Part shown: positions 52,114 to 62,177 of the stretch, one piece after another
How the letters are laid out: every line of letters starts with the position of its first letter
Numbering within the stretch: position 1 is the stretch's first letter
Assembly (NCBI GenBank): GCA_020524245.1
Contig: JAIVLN010000001.1
Span: 1,240,001 to 1,304,000, forward strand
Source of the DNA: Rossellomorea aquimaris
GTDB taxonomy: Bacteria > Bacillota > Bacilli > Bacillales > Fictibacillaceae
DNA: 64,000 bases
Direction: 5' to 3'
The notes under the pieces: generated by a model
What the model saw: the letters and a program-made list of their open reading frames with translations, nothing else
What the model was told of the DNA's origin: nothing
Database searches by the model: none
Position numbers and translations under genes: made by a program

Positions 52114-52446
52114 CTTTGTTGCTTTTGAAGGTTGTTGATTTCCACTACGGACAGTCGCTTTCCGCGGGCAACGCTTCAGCTTCCTCGGAAGTAAAACCGC
52201 TTCCTGCGGGATCTTCAGCCGTTGCTTTTCCCGCAGGAGTCAACTGTCCTACACTCCAATCAAAAGGACCTAGCGAAGGGAATACACGTAGACTCCTGCG
52301 GGAAAGCGAAGACGCTGAGACCCCACAGTGAGCGTACTTTGCGAGCGAGGAGGCTTAGCGCGAGCCCGCGGAAAGCGTAGTGTATTTCCGAAGCGGTAGA
52401 ATATCTCGTAGTTTAAACCAACTGCCAGGGTTAAAGAGCAACAAAG
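52114..52446. repeat. MITE-like element 1 with nested inverted repeats
   Basis: Ends are CTTTGTTGCTTTT (52114) and AAAGAGCAACAAAG (52433-52446), nearly inverted. Inside, CGCTTTCCGCGGGC at 52156-52169 is a perfect inverse of GCCCGCGGAAAGCG at 52364-52377, and TTTCCCGCAGGAGT at 52227-52240 of ACTCCTGCGGGAAA at 52293-52306. The sequence is strongly folded and GC-richer than its surroundings. The same opening, TTGATTTCCRCTNCRGG, occurs in element 2. It fills most of the gap 52033-52510, which has no credible gene. Confidence 0.85.
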
Positions 52447-52510
52447 TTTGCGAAAACAACCCTTTTTTAAAAACAGCAACTCCTATCTTAATGAAAGAAG
52501 GAATCTATCA

Positions 52511-53158
52511 TTAAGCAAATAGATTCCCTAGTCCGCCCACTATTTTATCGAAAAGCTCGAATACGAAGAATTTCACTTCCGGTTCTTCCGTTTGTTCCTG
52601 AGTTGTTTGAGCAACGGCTTGCTCACTACCTTCTTGTTCCGGTTGGACAGCATCTCCGTTGTCAAAATCAAGGAAGCATAGCGGTGGAAACAACACGCAC
52701 CACCAGTTTGCACCTGTTCCCTCTCCAATCGAAATCAGTACTGCTTCATATTCCCCTGCTGGATAGACGAGATTCCCATACAATTTCGTCGGAAAAGGTA
52801 CATTGCCGAAATCTACAGAAAATGCTTCTTGGATCCCTTTTCGAAGTAAGGCTTGTTGGACGATTTGTTTAATAGACGGAAGCTCTTGCTTGATGATTGT
52901 TCTCGCCTCATCAATAGATTCGATCCCCAATACCCAGTTCGTGATTTGTGCATTCACTTCGTCTCGGATCGAGCGCTTTACTTCTTGATCGGCTTGTGAG
53001 TCACTGTTCGCGAGAATTCTTAAACGGATTGATTCATCCGGAATCACATCTTGCGGCACGTCATTAAATGACGCATTCGCCACTTTTATTTGAGTTTCAT
53101 AGAATACGACCATAATCATTAAAGATAATAAAATAAGTACGATTTTCTTGCGTTTCAT
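52511..53158 (-). CDS. spoIIR: Stage II sporulation protein R
   Basis: SpoIIR is made in the forespore and exported to trigger processing of pro-sigma-E in the mother cell. The 215-residue protein has an N-terminal signal or anchor segment (about residues 5-25) and the conserved PDESIRLRILANSDSQADQE block. The C-terminal region (about 155-205) is acidic and variable, with Gln/Glu runs. AAGGGTG precedes the ATG. It lies between prmC and ywlB as expected. Confidence 0.92.
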   Translation of the reverse strand: MKRKKIVLILLSLMIMVVFYETQIKVANASFNDVPQDVIPDESIRLRILANSDSQADQEVKRSIRDEVNAQITNWVLGIESIDEARTIIKQELPSIKQIVQQALLRKGIQEAFSVDFGNVPFPTKLYGNLVYPAGEYEAVLISIGEGTGANWWCVLFPPLCFLDFDNGDAVQPEQEGSEQAVAQTTQEQTEEPEVKFFVFELFDKIVGGLGNLFA

Positions 53159-53184
53159 CTCTCACCCACACCCTTTCTGGTAAA

Positions 53185-53214
53185 CAGTGTGGACGGCGGA
53201 TGATCTTTTTATAC
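53185..53214 (-). promoter_or_regulatory. Candidate sigma-F promoter of spoIIR
   Basis: On the minus strand GTATA (53214-53210) is followed after 15 bases by GTCCACACTG (53194-53185). It differs at one place from the sigma-F consensus GYATA-N15-GGNNANAHTR. spoIIR is a sigma-F gene in B. subtilis. Confidence 0.55.
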
Positions 53215-53290
53215 TCGTAATCTAGTTAAATTTTTTGCTAGGTTGAGTGAATCCGCGTCGTGCATGGAAAAGTCGCATCAAGTTCTCAGA

Positions 53291-54160
53291 TTACCTTGTC
53301 AAAGTTCCGATGACGATCCGTTCTTTTCCGTTAATGTCCTTTAGAACTTCTGTCTGAATCTTCTCTGCAAAGCGTTCTCCAAGCAGTGATGCGACCGTTC
53401 TCCCCTGGTCGTAACCGACTTCGAAAGCGACAAGCGCACGGTCCGCTACTACTTCAGGAAGCTGATCTATGATCTGCTTGTAAAAAACGTAGCCATCTTC
53501 ACCGCCGACGAGCGCACGGATTGGCTCATAATCCTTCACGACTGCATCGAGCGTCTCGATGTCGGCTTCTGGAATGTACGGTGGGTTTGAAACGACGATG
53601 TCAAACCGTTCTTCTGTTTTAAGGAACGGCTGCAGCATATCCCCTTGCACCCAACGGACATCCGCTCCAAGCGCTTCACCGTTCTCGCTTGCGACTTTTA
53701 ACGATTCTTCCGCAATATCAACACCAGTCACCTTCATATCTCGGCTCTCGAGTTTTAGCGTAACCGCGATAATTCCGCTGCCTGTGCCGATATCGACGAC
53801 ATTGAGTGCTTTTGAATCGGTAAAAAAGTGCTTCGTGCGTTTAAGAACAGCAAGGACAAGCTCTTCTGTCTCTGGTCTCGGAATGAGCACTTCCGGATTC
53901 ACCGTGAACGGTCTGCCGTAGAATTCTTCCGTCTTCGTAATGTACTGGATCGGCACACCCTCACCGTGCTGATGAACGAATTCCGTAAACTGTTTCTGTT
54001 CCGCTTCGGACAATTGGCGTTCGAAAGCAGACAGCAATTCACCACGTCTCATCCGTAGGACATGTCCGAGCAACAACTCGCCAGCGTTCGGCTCCCTATT
54101 CTTTTCTTTTAAAAAAGAAGAAGCCCAACGGAGGGCTTCAATCACATTCATCTGTTTCAT
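53291..54160 (-). CDS. prmC: Release-factor glutamine methyltransferase
   Basis: PrmC methylates the glutamine of the GGQ motif of release factors. The 289-residue protein has an N-terminal helical domain, the SAM-binding VVDIGTGSGIIAVTL near residue 125 and the catalytic NPPY in DIVVSNPPYIPEAD. Its start overlaps the prfA stop by one base (TAATG), so enzyme and substrate are co-translated. Confidence 0.95.
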   Translation of the reverse strand: MKQMNVIEALRWASSFLKEKNREPNAGELLLGHVLRMRRGELLSAFERQLSEAEQKQFTEFVHQHGEGVPIQYITKTEEFYGRPFTVNPEVLIPRPETEELVLAVLKRTKHFFTDSKALNVVDIGTGSGIIAVTLKLESRDMKVTGVDIAEESLKVASENGEALGADVRWVQGDMLQPFLKTEERFDIVVSNPPYIPEADIETLDAVVKDYEPIRALVGGEDGYVFYKQIIDQLPEVVADRALVAFEVGYDQGRTVASLLGERFAEKIQTEVLKDINGKERIVIGTLTR

Positions 54161-55230
54161 TATGCTTCCGCCTGTTTCATTGCGTTCGTTTGTTCTTCCA
54201 AGATCAACGCTTCGATAAATTCTTCCACTTTTCCTTGTAAAATCTGGTCCAGCTTTTGAATTGTGAGTCCGATACGGTGGTCGGTTACACGGTTTTGCGG
54301 GAAGTTGTACGTACGGATCCGCTCAGAACGGTCTCCTGTTCCGACCGCTGACTTACGGTTCGCTGCGTACTCATCCATCGCTTCCTGTTGGAATTTATCA
54401 TAAATACGTGCACGTAGAACCTTCATCGCTTTTTCTTTGTTCTTGATCTGGGACTTCTCATCCTGACAAGAAACGACGATTCCAGTCGGTTCGTGCGTCA
54501 AACGGACAGCAGACATCGTCGTGTTGACGGACTGTCCACCAGGTCCACTGGAAGCGAACGTGTCGACACGGATATCTTTTTCATGGATATCGATTTCCAC
54601 TTCTTCTGCTTCAGGTAAAACCGCGACCGTTGCTGTGGAAGTATGGATACGTCCACCAGACTCTGTCGTCGGAACACGTTGCACACGGTGCGCTCCGTTT
54701 TCATACTTCAGTTTGGAGTAGGCACCAGCACCGTTCACCATGAAGATGATTTCCTTATAACCACCAAGCTCCGTATAACTTGCTTCGATGATTTCTGACT
54801 TCCAGCCTTGCATTTCCGCATAACGGCTGTACATTTTGTAAAGGTCCGCAGCAAACAACGCCGCTTCATCTCCACCAGCTGCACCACGGATCTCGATGAT
54901 AACGTTTTTGTCATCGTTCGGGTCTTTCGGTAAAAGAAGGACTTTCAGCTGTTGAGTCAGCTCTTCATGACGTTCCTTCAGCTCGGAAAGCTCCATTTTT
55001 ACCATTTCACGCATTTCAGCATCGAGCTTTTCTTCGAGCATTTGCTCTGCTCCTTCAAGCTCTTCACTTACCTCTTTATATTCACGATAGGTTGTAACGG
55101 TTTCTTCGATATCCGACTGTTCTTTCGAATATTCTCTCAGCTTTTTCGAATCGCTGATGACATCCGGGTCACTCAACAATTCATTCAACTTATTGTATCG
55201 ATCTTCAATCGATTGTAAACGCTCTAGCAC
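54160..55230 (-). CDS. prfA: Peptide chain release factor 1
   Basis: RF1 (356 residues) recognises UAA and UAG stop codons. The peptidyl-hydrolysis motif is [12 protein letters not shown] (GGQ) and the codon-recognition P-x-T motif is seen in [15 protein letters not shown]. The start is GTG at 55230 with a weak ribosome binding site. It is followed directly by prmC. Confidence 0.96.
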   Translation of the reverse strand: MLERLQSIEDRYNKLNELLSDPDVISDSKKLREYSKEQSDIEETVTTYREYKEVSEELEGAEQMLEEKLDAEMREMVKMELSELKERHEELTQQLKVLLLPKDPNDDKNVIIEIRGAAGGDEAALFAADLYKMYSRYAEMQGWKSEIIEASYTELGGYKEIIFMVNGAGAYSKLKYENGAHRVQRVPTTESGGRIHTSTATVAVLPEAEEVEIDIHEKDIRVDTFASSGPGGQSVNTTMSAVRLTHEPTGIVVSCQDEKSQIKNKEKAMKVLRARIYDKFQQEAMDEYAANRKSAVGTGDRSERIRTYNFPQNRVTDHRIGLTIQKLDQILQGKVEEFIEALILEEQTNAMKQAEA

Positions 55231-55541
55231 AACGGTTCACCATCCCAATGTGTTACTTTCTTTAACAAATCCGAAAAGTTGCTTAACATTAACATTATAG
55301 TATACGTCTCATAGGTCGTCAAAGTACAGTTTCAGGATATGATGTTTAAATAGTGTGGGAAACATAACTATCCAATTTCTTCGTTCCGTTGACACTGCGG
55401 TCCTCATGTAGTAAATATCTACACTCCGGTCCTCGTGTCCGCCGCGCCTCGAACTTCTCTGTTCTGTTTGTCCTCTATTTAAACGAGTATAATGTGATTC
55501 ATCTCTTATGTAGTCGGGAATGGAAATACGGGGAGCGTTCG
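55231..55541. other. Intergenic gap, nothing assigned
   Basis: This 311-bp stretch lies between prfA and a small unknown gene. I see CGGTCCTCATGT and CGGTCCTCGTGT as a direct repeat about 40 bp apart near 55400, and no terminator, promoter or gene I can support. It should contain the prfA promoter. Confidence 0.5.
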
Positions 55542-55871
55542 CTATATTTTCGCGTTATGTTTGATTCGTTCGTAGTCCGTTCGGCATTGGTTCATTCGGA
55601 TGGCGGAAGTCAACGAATCAATGACGACCTTCTCATCGGTTATGATACTGAACACGTATGGTGAAGTAGCAAAGTGACCGAAAAAGTGCGTACAACCTTC
55701 AAATCGCTTGTTTTCCGGCGTCCAACTACTCGGTTGGTACGATACGATGAAGTTACCCATCGTTTCATAAATGGGGTCGAGCGGTTCCGATTTCAACCTT
55801 TTGATCAGTGCTGGTATATTTTCAGGTTCTTGACCTCCCCAATCAGGTCCATTCGCATCGATGTATAGCAT
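55542..55871 (-). CDS. Unknown small protein
   Basis: I do not recognise this 109-residue protein. GAAAGGGG lies about eight bases before the ATG, and the N-terminus LYIDANGPDWGGQEPENIPA and the segment THFFGHFATSPYVFSIITDE look like real, non-repetitive protein. There is no signal peptide or membrane helix. It is encoded divergently from the flavoprotein gene at 56001, sharing a short upstream region. Confidence 0.6.
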   Translation of the reverse strand: MLYIDANGPDWGGQEPENIPALIKRLKSEPLDPIYETMGNFIVSYQPSSWTPENKRFEGCTHFFGHFATSPYVFSIITDEKVVIDSLTSAIRMNQCRTDYERIKHNAKI

Positions 55872-56000
55872 GTGTAAAAACCCCTTTCACAAAGTAAGAT
55901 TCGTCAAGTGGAGAGTATTCTTGAGTGTATAATGAAAGAAGATAAGAAGTGCCATACTAATAGACATCCAGTTCATTTTTAGAAAGGAGTCGTGATAGAG

Positions 56001-57335
56001 ATGAAATATGTCATTATCGGTGGAGATGCTGCAGGAATGAGTGCGGCCATGCAAATCGTTCGGAACGATCCCGATGCAGAGGTCACAACCCTTGAAAAAG
56101 GAGACATCTACTCGTACGGACAATGTGGATTGCCTTACGTGATCAGCGGTCAGATTCCAGAAGCGGAGGACCTGATTGCGCGCGATGTCGAAACCTTCCG
56201 TGAAAAATACGGCATCAACGCGACGGTGTACAATGAAGTGAGAAGCGTGGATACGGACAAAAAGACGGTAAGCGGAAAAAACATTGAAACAGATGAGGAT
56301 TTTACATATGAATACGACCGTCTGCTCGTTGCAACCGGCGTCAGACCGATTGTACCAGACTGGAATGGACGTGAGCTGAACGGTATCCATACGTTGAAGA
56401 CGATTCCGGATGCGAAAGCGATTATGGAGAGCCTTGATCATCAAGTAGAAAAAGTGACGGTCATCGGCGGGGGCTATATCGGTCTTGAAATGGCGGAAAG
56501 TTTCGTTGAACTGGGTAAAAAAGTACGGCTGATCGAACGGAATGAGCAAGTCGCTAAAATTTTCGATGAAGACATGGCGAGCTATATCCATGAGGAAGCC
56601 GAAAAGCACGGAATCGAGCTGTGCTTTAGTGAACAAGTGGAAAGCTTCGAAGGGGATAACCGTGTTACGGCTGTTGTGACGGACCAGAATAAATATGAAT
56701 CTGACTTAGTGCTGATTGCAATCGGTGTAAAACCGAATACAGACTTCTTGAAGGATACCCCTGTTCACCTGAATGAGAAAGGCGCCATCATCGTTGATGC
56801 TTATATGAAGACGAATGTAGAAGACGTCTATGCTGCCGGGGACTGCGCGACCCACTATCATCGTGTAAAAGAAATGAACGACCACATCCCTCTCGGCACG
56901 ACAGCAAATAAGCAAGGACGAATCGCTGGTTTGAATATGATTGATCAACCGAAAGCGTTCCAGGGGATCGTCGGTACGTCTGTCATCAAATTCATGGACC
57001 TGACCCTTGGCCGCACCGGCCTTTCCGAACGTGAAGCAAAAGCACTGAATCTTCCATATGAGACCGTCAGTACGAAAGCGAAGGACATTGCTGGCTACTA
57101 TCCAGGTGCTGAGAAATTGTATGTAAAGCTGCTATTCAACACGAAAAACCAGCGATTGCTTGGTGGCCAGTTTATCGGTAAAAACGGCGTGGATAAACGT
57201 GTAGATGTGATGGCGATGGCTCTGTTCCATAAAATGAGTCTGCATGATCTGGAGGATCTCGATTTGAGTTATGCACCGCCGTACAATGGTGTGTGGGATC
57301 CAATCCAACAAGCAGCAAGAAGAGCGAAAAAATAA
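56001..57335 (+). CDS. CoA-disulfide-reductase-like flavoprotein
   Basis: This 444-residue pyridine nucleotide-disulfide oxidoreductase has an FAD dinucleotide motif at the start ([15 protein letters not shown]), the single redox cysteine in [13 protein letters not shown], a NAD(P)H motif in [16 protein letters not shown] and a late FAD motif in [13 protein letters not shown] single active cysteine is typical of CoA-disulfide reductase and of NADH oxidases and peroxidases, so the exact reaction is not certain. The ATG at 56001 is preferred, with AAAGGAG 11 bases upstream; a GTG at 55992 is too close to that site. Confidence 0.85.
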   Translation: MKYVIIGGDAAGMSAAMQIVRNDPDAEVTTLEKGDIYSYGQCGLPYVISGQIPEAEDLIARDVETFREKYGINATVYNEVRSVDTDKKTVSGKNIETDEDFTYEYDRLLVATGVRPIVPDWNGRELNGIHTLKTIPDAKAIMESLDHQVEKVTVIGGGYIGLEMAESFVELGKKVRLIERNEQVAKIFDEDMASYIHEEAEKHGIELCFSEQVESFEGDNRVTAVVTDQNKYESDLVLIAIGVKPNTDFLKDTPVHLNEKGAIIVDAYMKTNVEDVYAAGDCATHYHRVKEMNDHIPLGTTANKQGRIAGLNMIDQPKAFQGIVGTSVIKFMDLTLGRTGLSEREAKALNLPYETVSTKAKDIAGYYPGAEKLYVKLLFNTKNQRLLGGQFIGKNGVDKRVDVMAMALFHKMSLHDLEDLDLSYAPPYNGVWDPIQQAARRAKK

Positions 57336-57349
57336 GTACGTTCTATTTA

Positions 57350-57386
57350 TAAGAGGGGCTGACCACTTTAGGTGGTCGGCCCCTTA
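57350..57386. terminator. Bidirectional terminator, flavoprotein / lipoprotein
   Basis: TAAGAGGGGC..TGACCA pairs with TGGTCGGCCCCTTA across 57350-57386, between convergent genes, with T-rich tracts on both sides. Confidence 0.85.
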
Positions 57387-57393
57387 TTTACGC

Positions 57394-57861
57394 TTATTTA
57401 TTGTCTAAGCGAACATGGATCCGATACCTTGGAACAGATAGCTGGACTGCGTCTTCGATTTCGTTCCGCATGTCTTTCATCTGTTTTTTCGAGAAGTCCT
57501 TTGGAACATTCACATGAATATAGGCACGGTTTCCGTTGATGGTCACGAACTGCGCTCTTCGTCCCGTCGCATCCACTACAGCTTCACGAATCTTATCCTG
57601 GTCATCACTGATCGTGAAACGCTTCGAAGTGAGGTTTCGATAGCTGTTCGGATTTTGGTTCGCTTCATAGATATAGCTTCGGTTCGGTTTCCGATTCGTC
57701 AAATGGTGGTTGACGATGCCGTGACCTACGAGAGGATTTTTGTCATCTTTCGTTTCAAATGCAGAAGGCTCCCGCTCAGCAATCTCCTCAGTCGTCGGAG
57801 GCCGCATTGGTGAACAAGCAGTCATGAGCACTATTGCACTTAGAAATGCTGCTGTTTTCAA
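57394..57861 (-). CDS. YhcN/YlaJ-type sporulation lipoprotein
   Basis: The 155-residue lipoprotein has a signal peptide and lipobox ending in LMTACSPM. After a linker it shows the YhcN/YlaJ-type domain with IREAVVDATGRRAQFVTING and RAYIHVNV. Relatives are spore-associated lipoproteins of unclear role, some implicated in germination. The start is TTG at 57861, with GGGGGTG six bases upstream; longer versions lack a ribosome binding site. Confidence 0.78.
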   Translation of the reverse strand: MKTAAFLSAIVLMTACSPMRPPTTEEIAEREPSAFETKDDKNPLVGHGIVNHHLTNRKPNRSYIYEANQNPNSYRNLTSKRFTISDDQDKIREAVVDATGRRAQFVTINGNRAYIHVNVPKDFSKKQMKDMRNEIEDAVQLSVPRYRIHVRLDNK

Positions 57862-57943
57862 AATATACACCCCCGTATGCTTAGGATAACCACATACCGA
57901 AAGGACTCCCATGACAGATTTTGGAGATGAGAGTACAGATGTC

Positions 57944-58005
57944 AGTGCCAGGTACCGAAATGGATGTCAACGGTACCGAGGCTTCTCATTCGGTACCTGG
58001 CACTG
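57944..58005. repeat. 48-bp-period palindromic element E8 (two palindromes)
   Basis: AGTGCCAGGTACCG at 57944 and GGTACCTGGCACTG at 57992 start exactly 48 bp apart. CGGTACCGAG at 57971 adds a smaller palindrome inside the spacer. It ends about 19 bp from the tdk terminator stem. Confidence 0.85.
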
Positions 58006-58020
58006 TAGGGCTTTGTAACT

Positions 58021-58049
58021 AAAAAGGAACCGCTCAATTTGCGGTTCCT
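58021..58049 (-). terminator. tdk terminator
   Basis: AGGAACCGC pairs with GCGGTTCCT in a stem at about 58025-58049, followed by a minus-strand T-run. Confidence 0.88.
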
Positions 58050-58059
58050 CATCGTTTAT

Positions 58060-58674
58060 TTAGAATGTTTGTGGTTGTTCTTTCGGTGTCATATTGGGAT
58101 GTTCGGGAACTTCATGGCAGTGTCTGCAACGAGGCTCGTACGATTCCGACGCGCCAACAAGAATGATCGGATCGTTATAAGATGCAGGTTTACCATCGAT
58201 TAAGCGTTGCGTACGACTTGCTGGACTTCCGCACACAAGGCATACGGCATGAAGCTTGGTCACACTCTCAGACAAAGCCATCAATTCAGGTACGACTCCG
58301 AACGGTTCTCCCCGGAAGTCCTGATCTAATCCTGCAACGATGACGCGCTTTCCGCTGTTCGCCAGATGTTGGATGACTTCAACGACTTCGTTATCAAAAA
58401 ATTGTACTTCATCAATTGCAACAACTTCTGTATCAAATGAAACGATGTTCGAAATTTCGGTTGAATCCTTCACCGGTAAAGCCACAACAGAGGTTCCGTT
58501 ATGGGACACAACTTCCTCTTTACTGTACCGATTATCAAGTAATGGCTTGAAGACTTGTACCTTCTGCTTTCCGAACGTGGCACGGCGAACACGTCGAATC
58601 AACTCCTCTGATTTTCCCGAAAACATACTCCCACAGATCAGCTCGACCCAACCATCTTTTTTCATTACGTACAT
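58060..58674 (-). CDS. tdk: Thymidine kinase
   Basis: Tdk phosphorylates thymidine with ATP in the salvage pathway. The 204-residue type II enzyme has the P-loop [27 protein letters not shown] as Walker B, and a zinc lasso with cysteines in [12 protein letters not shown] and CRHC. The ATG at 58674 has GGAG eight bases upstream and gives the usual N-terminus; the frame continues seven codons further without a better site. Confidence 0.94.
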   Translation of the reverse strand: MYVMKKDGWVELICGSMFSGKSEELIRRVRRATFGKQKVQVFKPLLDNRYSKEEVVSHNGTSVVALPVKDSTEISNIVSFDTEVVAIDEVQFFDNEVVEVIQHLANSGKRVIVAGLDQDFRGEPFGVVPELMALSESVTKLHAVCLVCGSPASRTQRLIDGKPASYNDPIILVGASESYEPRCRHCHEVPEHPNMTPKEQPQTF

Positions 58675-58896
58675 GTCCGTATCTCCCTTCGCCACTTTCC
58701 TTAAAACTTTCCGTAATTCTTCTCTATATGTATTCTTTGTCTATTGTAACAAAACATAAGTATAGGATTGGATGTTTTTTAAACGCTTTTTCGTTTAACA
58801 GAGTAAACTCGCGAAAAACGTCAAATTTCCGTGAAAAAAGCAGATAATTCATGACATCATCTGCTAAACCTTGCATTCCATGAGCTTTTAAGAAGT

Positions 58897-58931
58897 AAAA
58901 AACAGGCAAGAGGGCGATCCCCTGCCTGTTT
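58897..58931 (-). terminator. rpmE terminator
   Basis: AAACAGGCA pairs with TGCCTGTTT in a stem at about 58900-58931, followed by a minus-strand T-run. Confidence 0.88.
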
Positions 58932-58945
58932 CAAAAAATACCTTA

Positions 58946-59146
58946 TTACTTAAGGTTGTATTTTTTCTTAAAGCGATCAACACGTCCACCAGCGTCAGCA
59001 AACTTCTGACGACCTGTGTAGAACGGATGACATTCAGAACAAATTTCAACGCGAATATCTTCTTTTACAGAACCTGTTTCAAATTCATTACCACAAGCGC
59101 AAGATACTTTCGCTTTTTTGTAATCTGGATGGATTGCTTGTTTCAT
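58946..59146 (-). CDS. rpmE: Ribosomal protein L31 (zinc-binding form)
   Basis: The 66-residue 50S protein is the C+ form, with zinc cysteines in VSCACGNEF and [10 protein letters not shown]. The ATG at 59146 gives [10 protein letters not shown], the universal L31 start. It lies between rho and tdk, as usual in bacilli. Confidence 0.96.
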   Translation of the reverse strand: MKQAIHPDYKKAKVSCACGNEFETGSVKEDIRVEICSECHPFYTGRQKFADAGGRVDRFKKKYNLK

Positions 59147-59239
59147 CCTATTCATCTCCTTCTGCCCTGAACCCTTAAGGAACAGAGTTATTTGCACACA
59201 TGACGTAGTATATCAGGATTTCTTACAGATTTCAACAAC

Positions 59240-60523
59240 CTATTTTACGGTCATCTTTTTCGATTGTCCACCGGAACGTTCTTTCTCGAACATATGGAAA
59301 AACTCTTCATTCGTCTTCGTTTTCTTAACACGTCTCATGAAGTGCTCAACGAAATCGTAAGAATCGTCCATCGTCTTACGGATCGCCCATAAGTGCTCAA
59401 GATGCTCTTTTGCAATCAGCATTTCTTCTTTTCTCGTTCCGGAACGACGAATATCTATCGCAGGGAAAATACGACGTTCTGCAAGCTTGCGGTCCAGGTG
59501 AAGTTCCATGTTCCCCGTACCTTTGAACTCTTCATAAATGACGTCATCCATACGGGAGCCTGTCTCGACAAGAGCTGTCGCTAAAATCGTCAAGCTTCCA
59601 CCGTCTTCGATGTTACGCGCAGCCCCGAAGAATCGCTTCGGCTTATGGAAGGCAGCCGGATCGATACCCCCGGAGAGTGTTCGTCCACTCGGTGGGATGA
59701 CAAGGTTGTAAGCTCGAGCCAAACGAGTGATACTATCCATCAAGATGACGACATCTTTCTTGTGCTCGACAAGACGCATTGCTCGTTCCAGGACAAGCTC
59801 TGCCACTTTGATGTGGTTCTCGGGTACTTCATCGAACGTTGAGCTGACAACATCCCCTTGAACAGAACGCTCGATATCCGTTACTTCCTCTGGTCGTTCA
59901 TCAATTAAAAGAACGATCAGCTCAGTGTCAGGATGGTTCGTCGTCACGCTGTGGGCGATTTCTTTTAAAAGAGTCGTCTTACCAGCCTTAGGAGGTGCGA
60001 CAATCAGACCACGCTGACCGAAACCGACTGGTGAAATCATATCCATAATTCGAGTAGATACATTTTTTGCTGATGTTTCCAATGTCATCTTTTGCTCTGG
60101 ATATAACGGAGTCAATGCCGGGAAATGGACACGCTCTTTTGCCGTATCAGGATCTTCACCGTTGACCGCCGCTACATGCAGCAAACCGTAATAACGCTCA
60201 TTTTCCTTTGGAGGACGGACTTTTCCAGATACCTTGTCCCCATTCCGCAAATCAAAACGACGGATTTGGGAAGCGGATATGTAGATATCCTCAGAACTCG
60301 GCGAATAGTTGATCGGACGTAAAAATCCGAATCCTTCTGTCGGGATGACCTCCAAAATCCCTTCCATGAAAGAAAGGTCTTCCTTTTCAGCCTGCGCCTT
60401 CAGGATTGCAAATATCAATTCTCGTTTCGTCAGTTTGCTGTAGTATGAAATTTTCAGTTCTTTGGCTCTCTCATAGAGATCCTTGAGTTTCATATTTTCT
60501 AATTGTGATAAGTTAAAGGACAT
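59240..60523 (-). CDS. rho: Transcription termination factor Rho
   Basis: The hexameric RNA helicase, 427 residues, has an N-terminal helical RNA-binding domain with [20 protein letters not shown], an OB fold with GFGFLRP, and the ATPase core with Walker [11 protein letters not shown] near residue 170 and the Q-loop and R-loop region RTLSGGIDP. The ATG at 60523 is chosen because it gives the usual start; the ribosome binding site GTGGTG is weak. Confidence 0.95.
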   Translation of the reverse strand: MSFNLSQLENMKLKDLYERAKELKISYYSKLTKRELIFAILKAQAEKEDLSFMEGILEVIPTEGFGFLRPINYSPSSEDIYISASQIRRFDLRNGDKVSGKVRPPKENERYYGLLHVAAVNGEDPDTAKERVHFPALTPLYPEQKMTLETSAKNVSTRIMDMISPVGFGQRGLIVAPPKAGKTTLLKEIAHSVTTNHPDTELIVLLIDERPEEVTDIERSVQGDVVSSTFDEVPENHIKVAELVLERAMRLVEHKKDVVILMDSITRLARAYNLVIPPSGRTLSGGIDPAAFHKPKRFFGAARNIEDGGSLTILATALVETGSRMDDVIYEEFKGTGNMELHLDRKLAERRIFPAIDIRRSGTRKEEMLIAKEHLEHLWAIRKTMDDSYDFVEHFMRRVKKTKTNEEFFHMFEKERSGGQSKKMTVK

Positions 60524-60736
60524 AGTACACCACTTTTCATGCATATTTAAATAAGTTCATATATAACTTTCAGCTCTTCAAATGTGTTCATCTAGTATGG
60601 AACGTTGTTTTAGGGACATACCATGGAAGGAATGAAACGTTTAATAAGAAGTGTATTGTAAAAGAAGTTTATAGAATGAAGCATTTAACATAGATATTCT
60701 TATTTTACCCAAAAATACCACCAATAATCAAGAAAT

Positions 60737-60768
60737 CACAATGCCGTTTTTCTCAAAACAGCATTGTG
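60737..60768. repeat. Strong isolated hairpin downstream of glpX
   Basis: CACAATGC at 60737-60744 pairs with GCATTGTG at 60761-60768, and GTTTT with AAAAC inside it. It is not followed by a T-run, so a terminator role is unlikely. Confidence 0.5.
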
Positions 60769-60829
60769 GCAATCTTTTAACGTTGATTTCTTCGAAATTT
60801 ACTCTATCTCTTTCGTTGCTTTCGCAAAA

Positions 60830-61080
60830 CTTTGTTGCTCTTGAATGTCGTTGATTTCCGCTCCAGGATGCTCGCTTTCCGCGGGGCGTGCGGTGAGCCC
60901 AATCACTTGCACAGGATGTGCTGGCTTCGACGTTCACCACAGGACGTGGTGGGTCTTAGTCGAAGATCCTTTTAAAAGTGAATGGTCTCACCTGTCCCGC
61001 TGATCCCGCTGGAGTCTCGCACCTTGCTCTCCAATCAACTCGCACAGGGTGATTTTTAGAAATGCCTTAAAAGCAACAAG
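60830..61080. repeat. MITE-like element 2, related to element 1
   Basis: Left end CTTTGTTGCTCTTGA and right end TTAAAAGCAACAAG are near-inverse. The left part shares TTGATTTCC, CGCTTTCCGCGGG and the gene-poor context with element 1 at 52114-52446, but the interior is shorter and differs. It lies between rho and glpX; the rest of the gap 60524-61136 holds only the hairpin at 60737. Confidence 0.78.
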
Positions 61081-61136
61081 CTTTTTTGGAAAAGAGCCAT
61101 TTCTTTTAAAATCAACTATAATTTATAATGATATAA

Positions 61137-62105
61137 TTATGGCTTGATGACTAGATTTGGTTTCTTTTTCAGGCTGTGTTTTCCGTCGATGAATCGGACG
61201 GTTCCGGATTTCGCTCTCATGACGACGGATTGCGTCGTACCTGATGCACCTTTGAACCGGACACCTTTCAATAACTCTCCATCTGTTACCCCTGTTGCAG
61301 CAAAGATGGCGTCATCACCTTTCACGATATCGTCCATCATTAGGACACGGTGAATGTCATCGATTCCCATCTCTTTGCAACGCGCTAATTCCTCATCATT
61401 TTGTGGTAAAAGCTTTCCTTGAAGCTCTCCACCGAGGCATTTCAGAGCAACCGCTGCGATGACTCCTTCAGGAGCTCCACCGCTTCCAAGGAGGATATCC
61501 ACGCCTGTATCGTCAAACGCTGTATTAATAGCAGCTGCTACATCTCCATCCTGGATGAGCTTGATTCTAGCGCCCGCTTCTCGTACTTCATCAATGATTT
61601 TCTGATGACGTTCACGATTCAAAATGATCGCTACGACATCTTCAATATCCTTGTTCTTCGCACGTGCCACCGCTTTCAAATTATCAGTGACCGAAGCATT
61701 GATGTCGATCATCCCTACCGCTTCAGGACCGACTGCAATCTTATCCATATACATGTCTGGTGCATGAAGAAGATTGCCATGATCCGCAATGGCAAGTACG
61801 GCAAGTGCGTTCCATGTACCGTTCGCTACGATATTCGTACCTTCGAGAGGATCGACAGCTACATCAACTCGTGGACCGAAACCAGTTCCGAGCTTTTCTC
61901 CGATATAAAGCATCGGGGCTTCGTCCATTTCTCCCTCTCCAATTACAACGGTTCCTTTCATCGGAACGGTATCGAAAACATCACGCATTGCAGAAGTTGC
62001 GGCATCATCCGCTTCCTCCTTACGACCTCTACCCATCCAACGTGCAGATGCCAAAGCAGCTGCCTCCGTCACACGGACTAGCTCCATGGATAAACTTCTC
62101 TCCAT
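61137..62105 (-). CDS. glpX: Class II fructose-1,6-bisphosphatase
   Basis: GlpX hydrolyses fructose 1,6-bisphosphate to fructose 6-phosphate for gluconeogenesis. The 322-residue enzyme has the metal-binding [14 protein letters not shown] and [17 protein letters not shown] motifs of the lithium-sensitive phosphatase fold. GAGAAGG precedes the ATG. It lies between murAB and rho as in B. subtilis. Confidence 0.95.
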   Translation of the reverse strand: MERSLSMELVRVTEAAALASARWMGRGRKEEADDAATSAMRDVFDTVPMKGTVVIGEGEMDEAPMLYIGEKLGTGFGPRVDVAVDPLEGTNIVANGTWNALAVLAIADHGNLLHAPDMYMDKIAVGPEAVGMIDINASVTDNLKAVARAKNKDIEDVVAIILNRERHQKIIDEVREAGARIKLIQDGDVAAAINTAFDDTGVDILLGSGGAPEGVIAAVALKCLGGELQGKLLPQNDEELARCKEMGIDDIHRVLMMDDIVKGDDAIFAATGVTDGELLKGVRFKGASGTTQSVVMRAKSGTVRFIDGKHSLKKKPNLVIKP

Positions 62106-62144
62106 ACCTTCTCCCCCTACAAAAACTTATTTAAAACAATAAAT

Positions 62145-62177
62145 CAATCATAGGCAAACTACGTTTGCCTATGATTG
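62145..62177 (-). terminator. Perfect hairpin at the murAB stop codon
   Basis: CAATCATAGGCAAAC at 62145-62159 pairs perfectly over 15 bp with GTTTGCCTATGATTG at 62163-62177, with a 3-base loop. The murAB stop codon lies within the stem. The minus-strand continuation ATTTATTGTTTT is T-rich, so it should terminate murAB transcription. Confidence 0.8.

Noticed and set aside
55887-56636. Long minus-strand frame opposite the flavoprotein gene
   Set aside because: It lacks a start signal and lies wholly opposite a gene with clear FAD and cysteine motifs.
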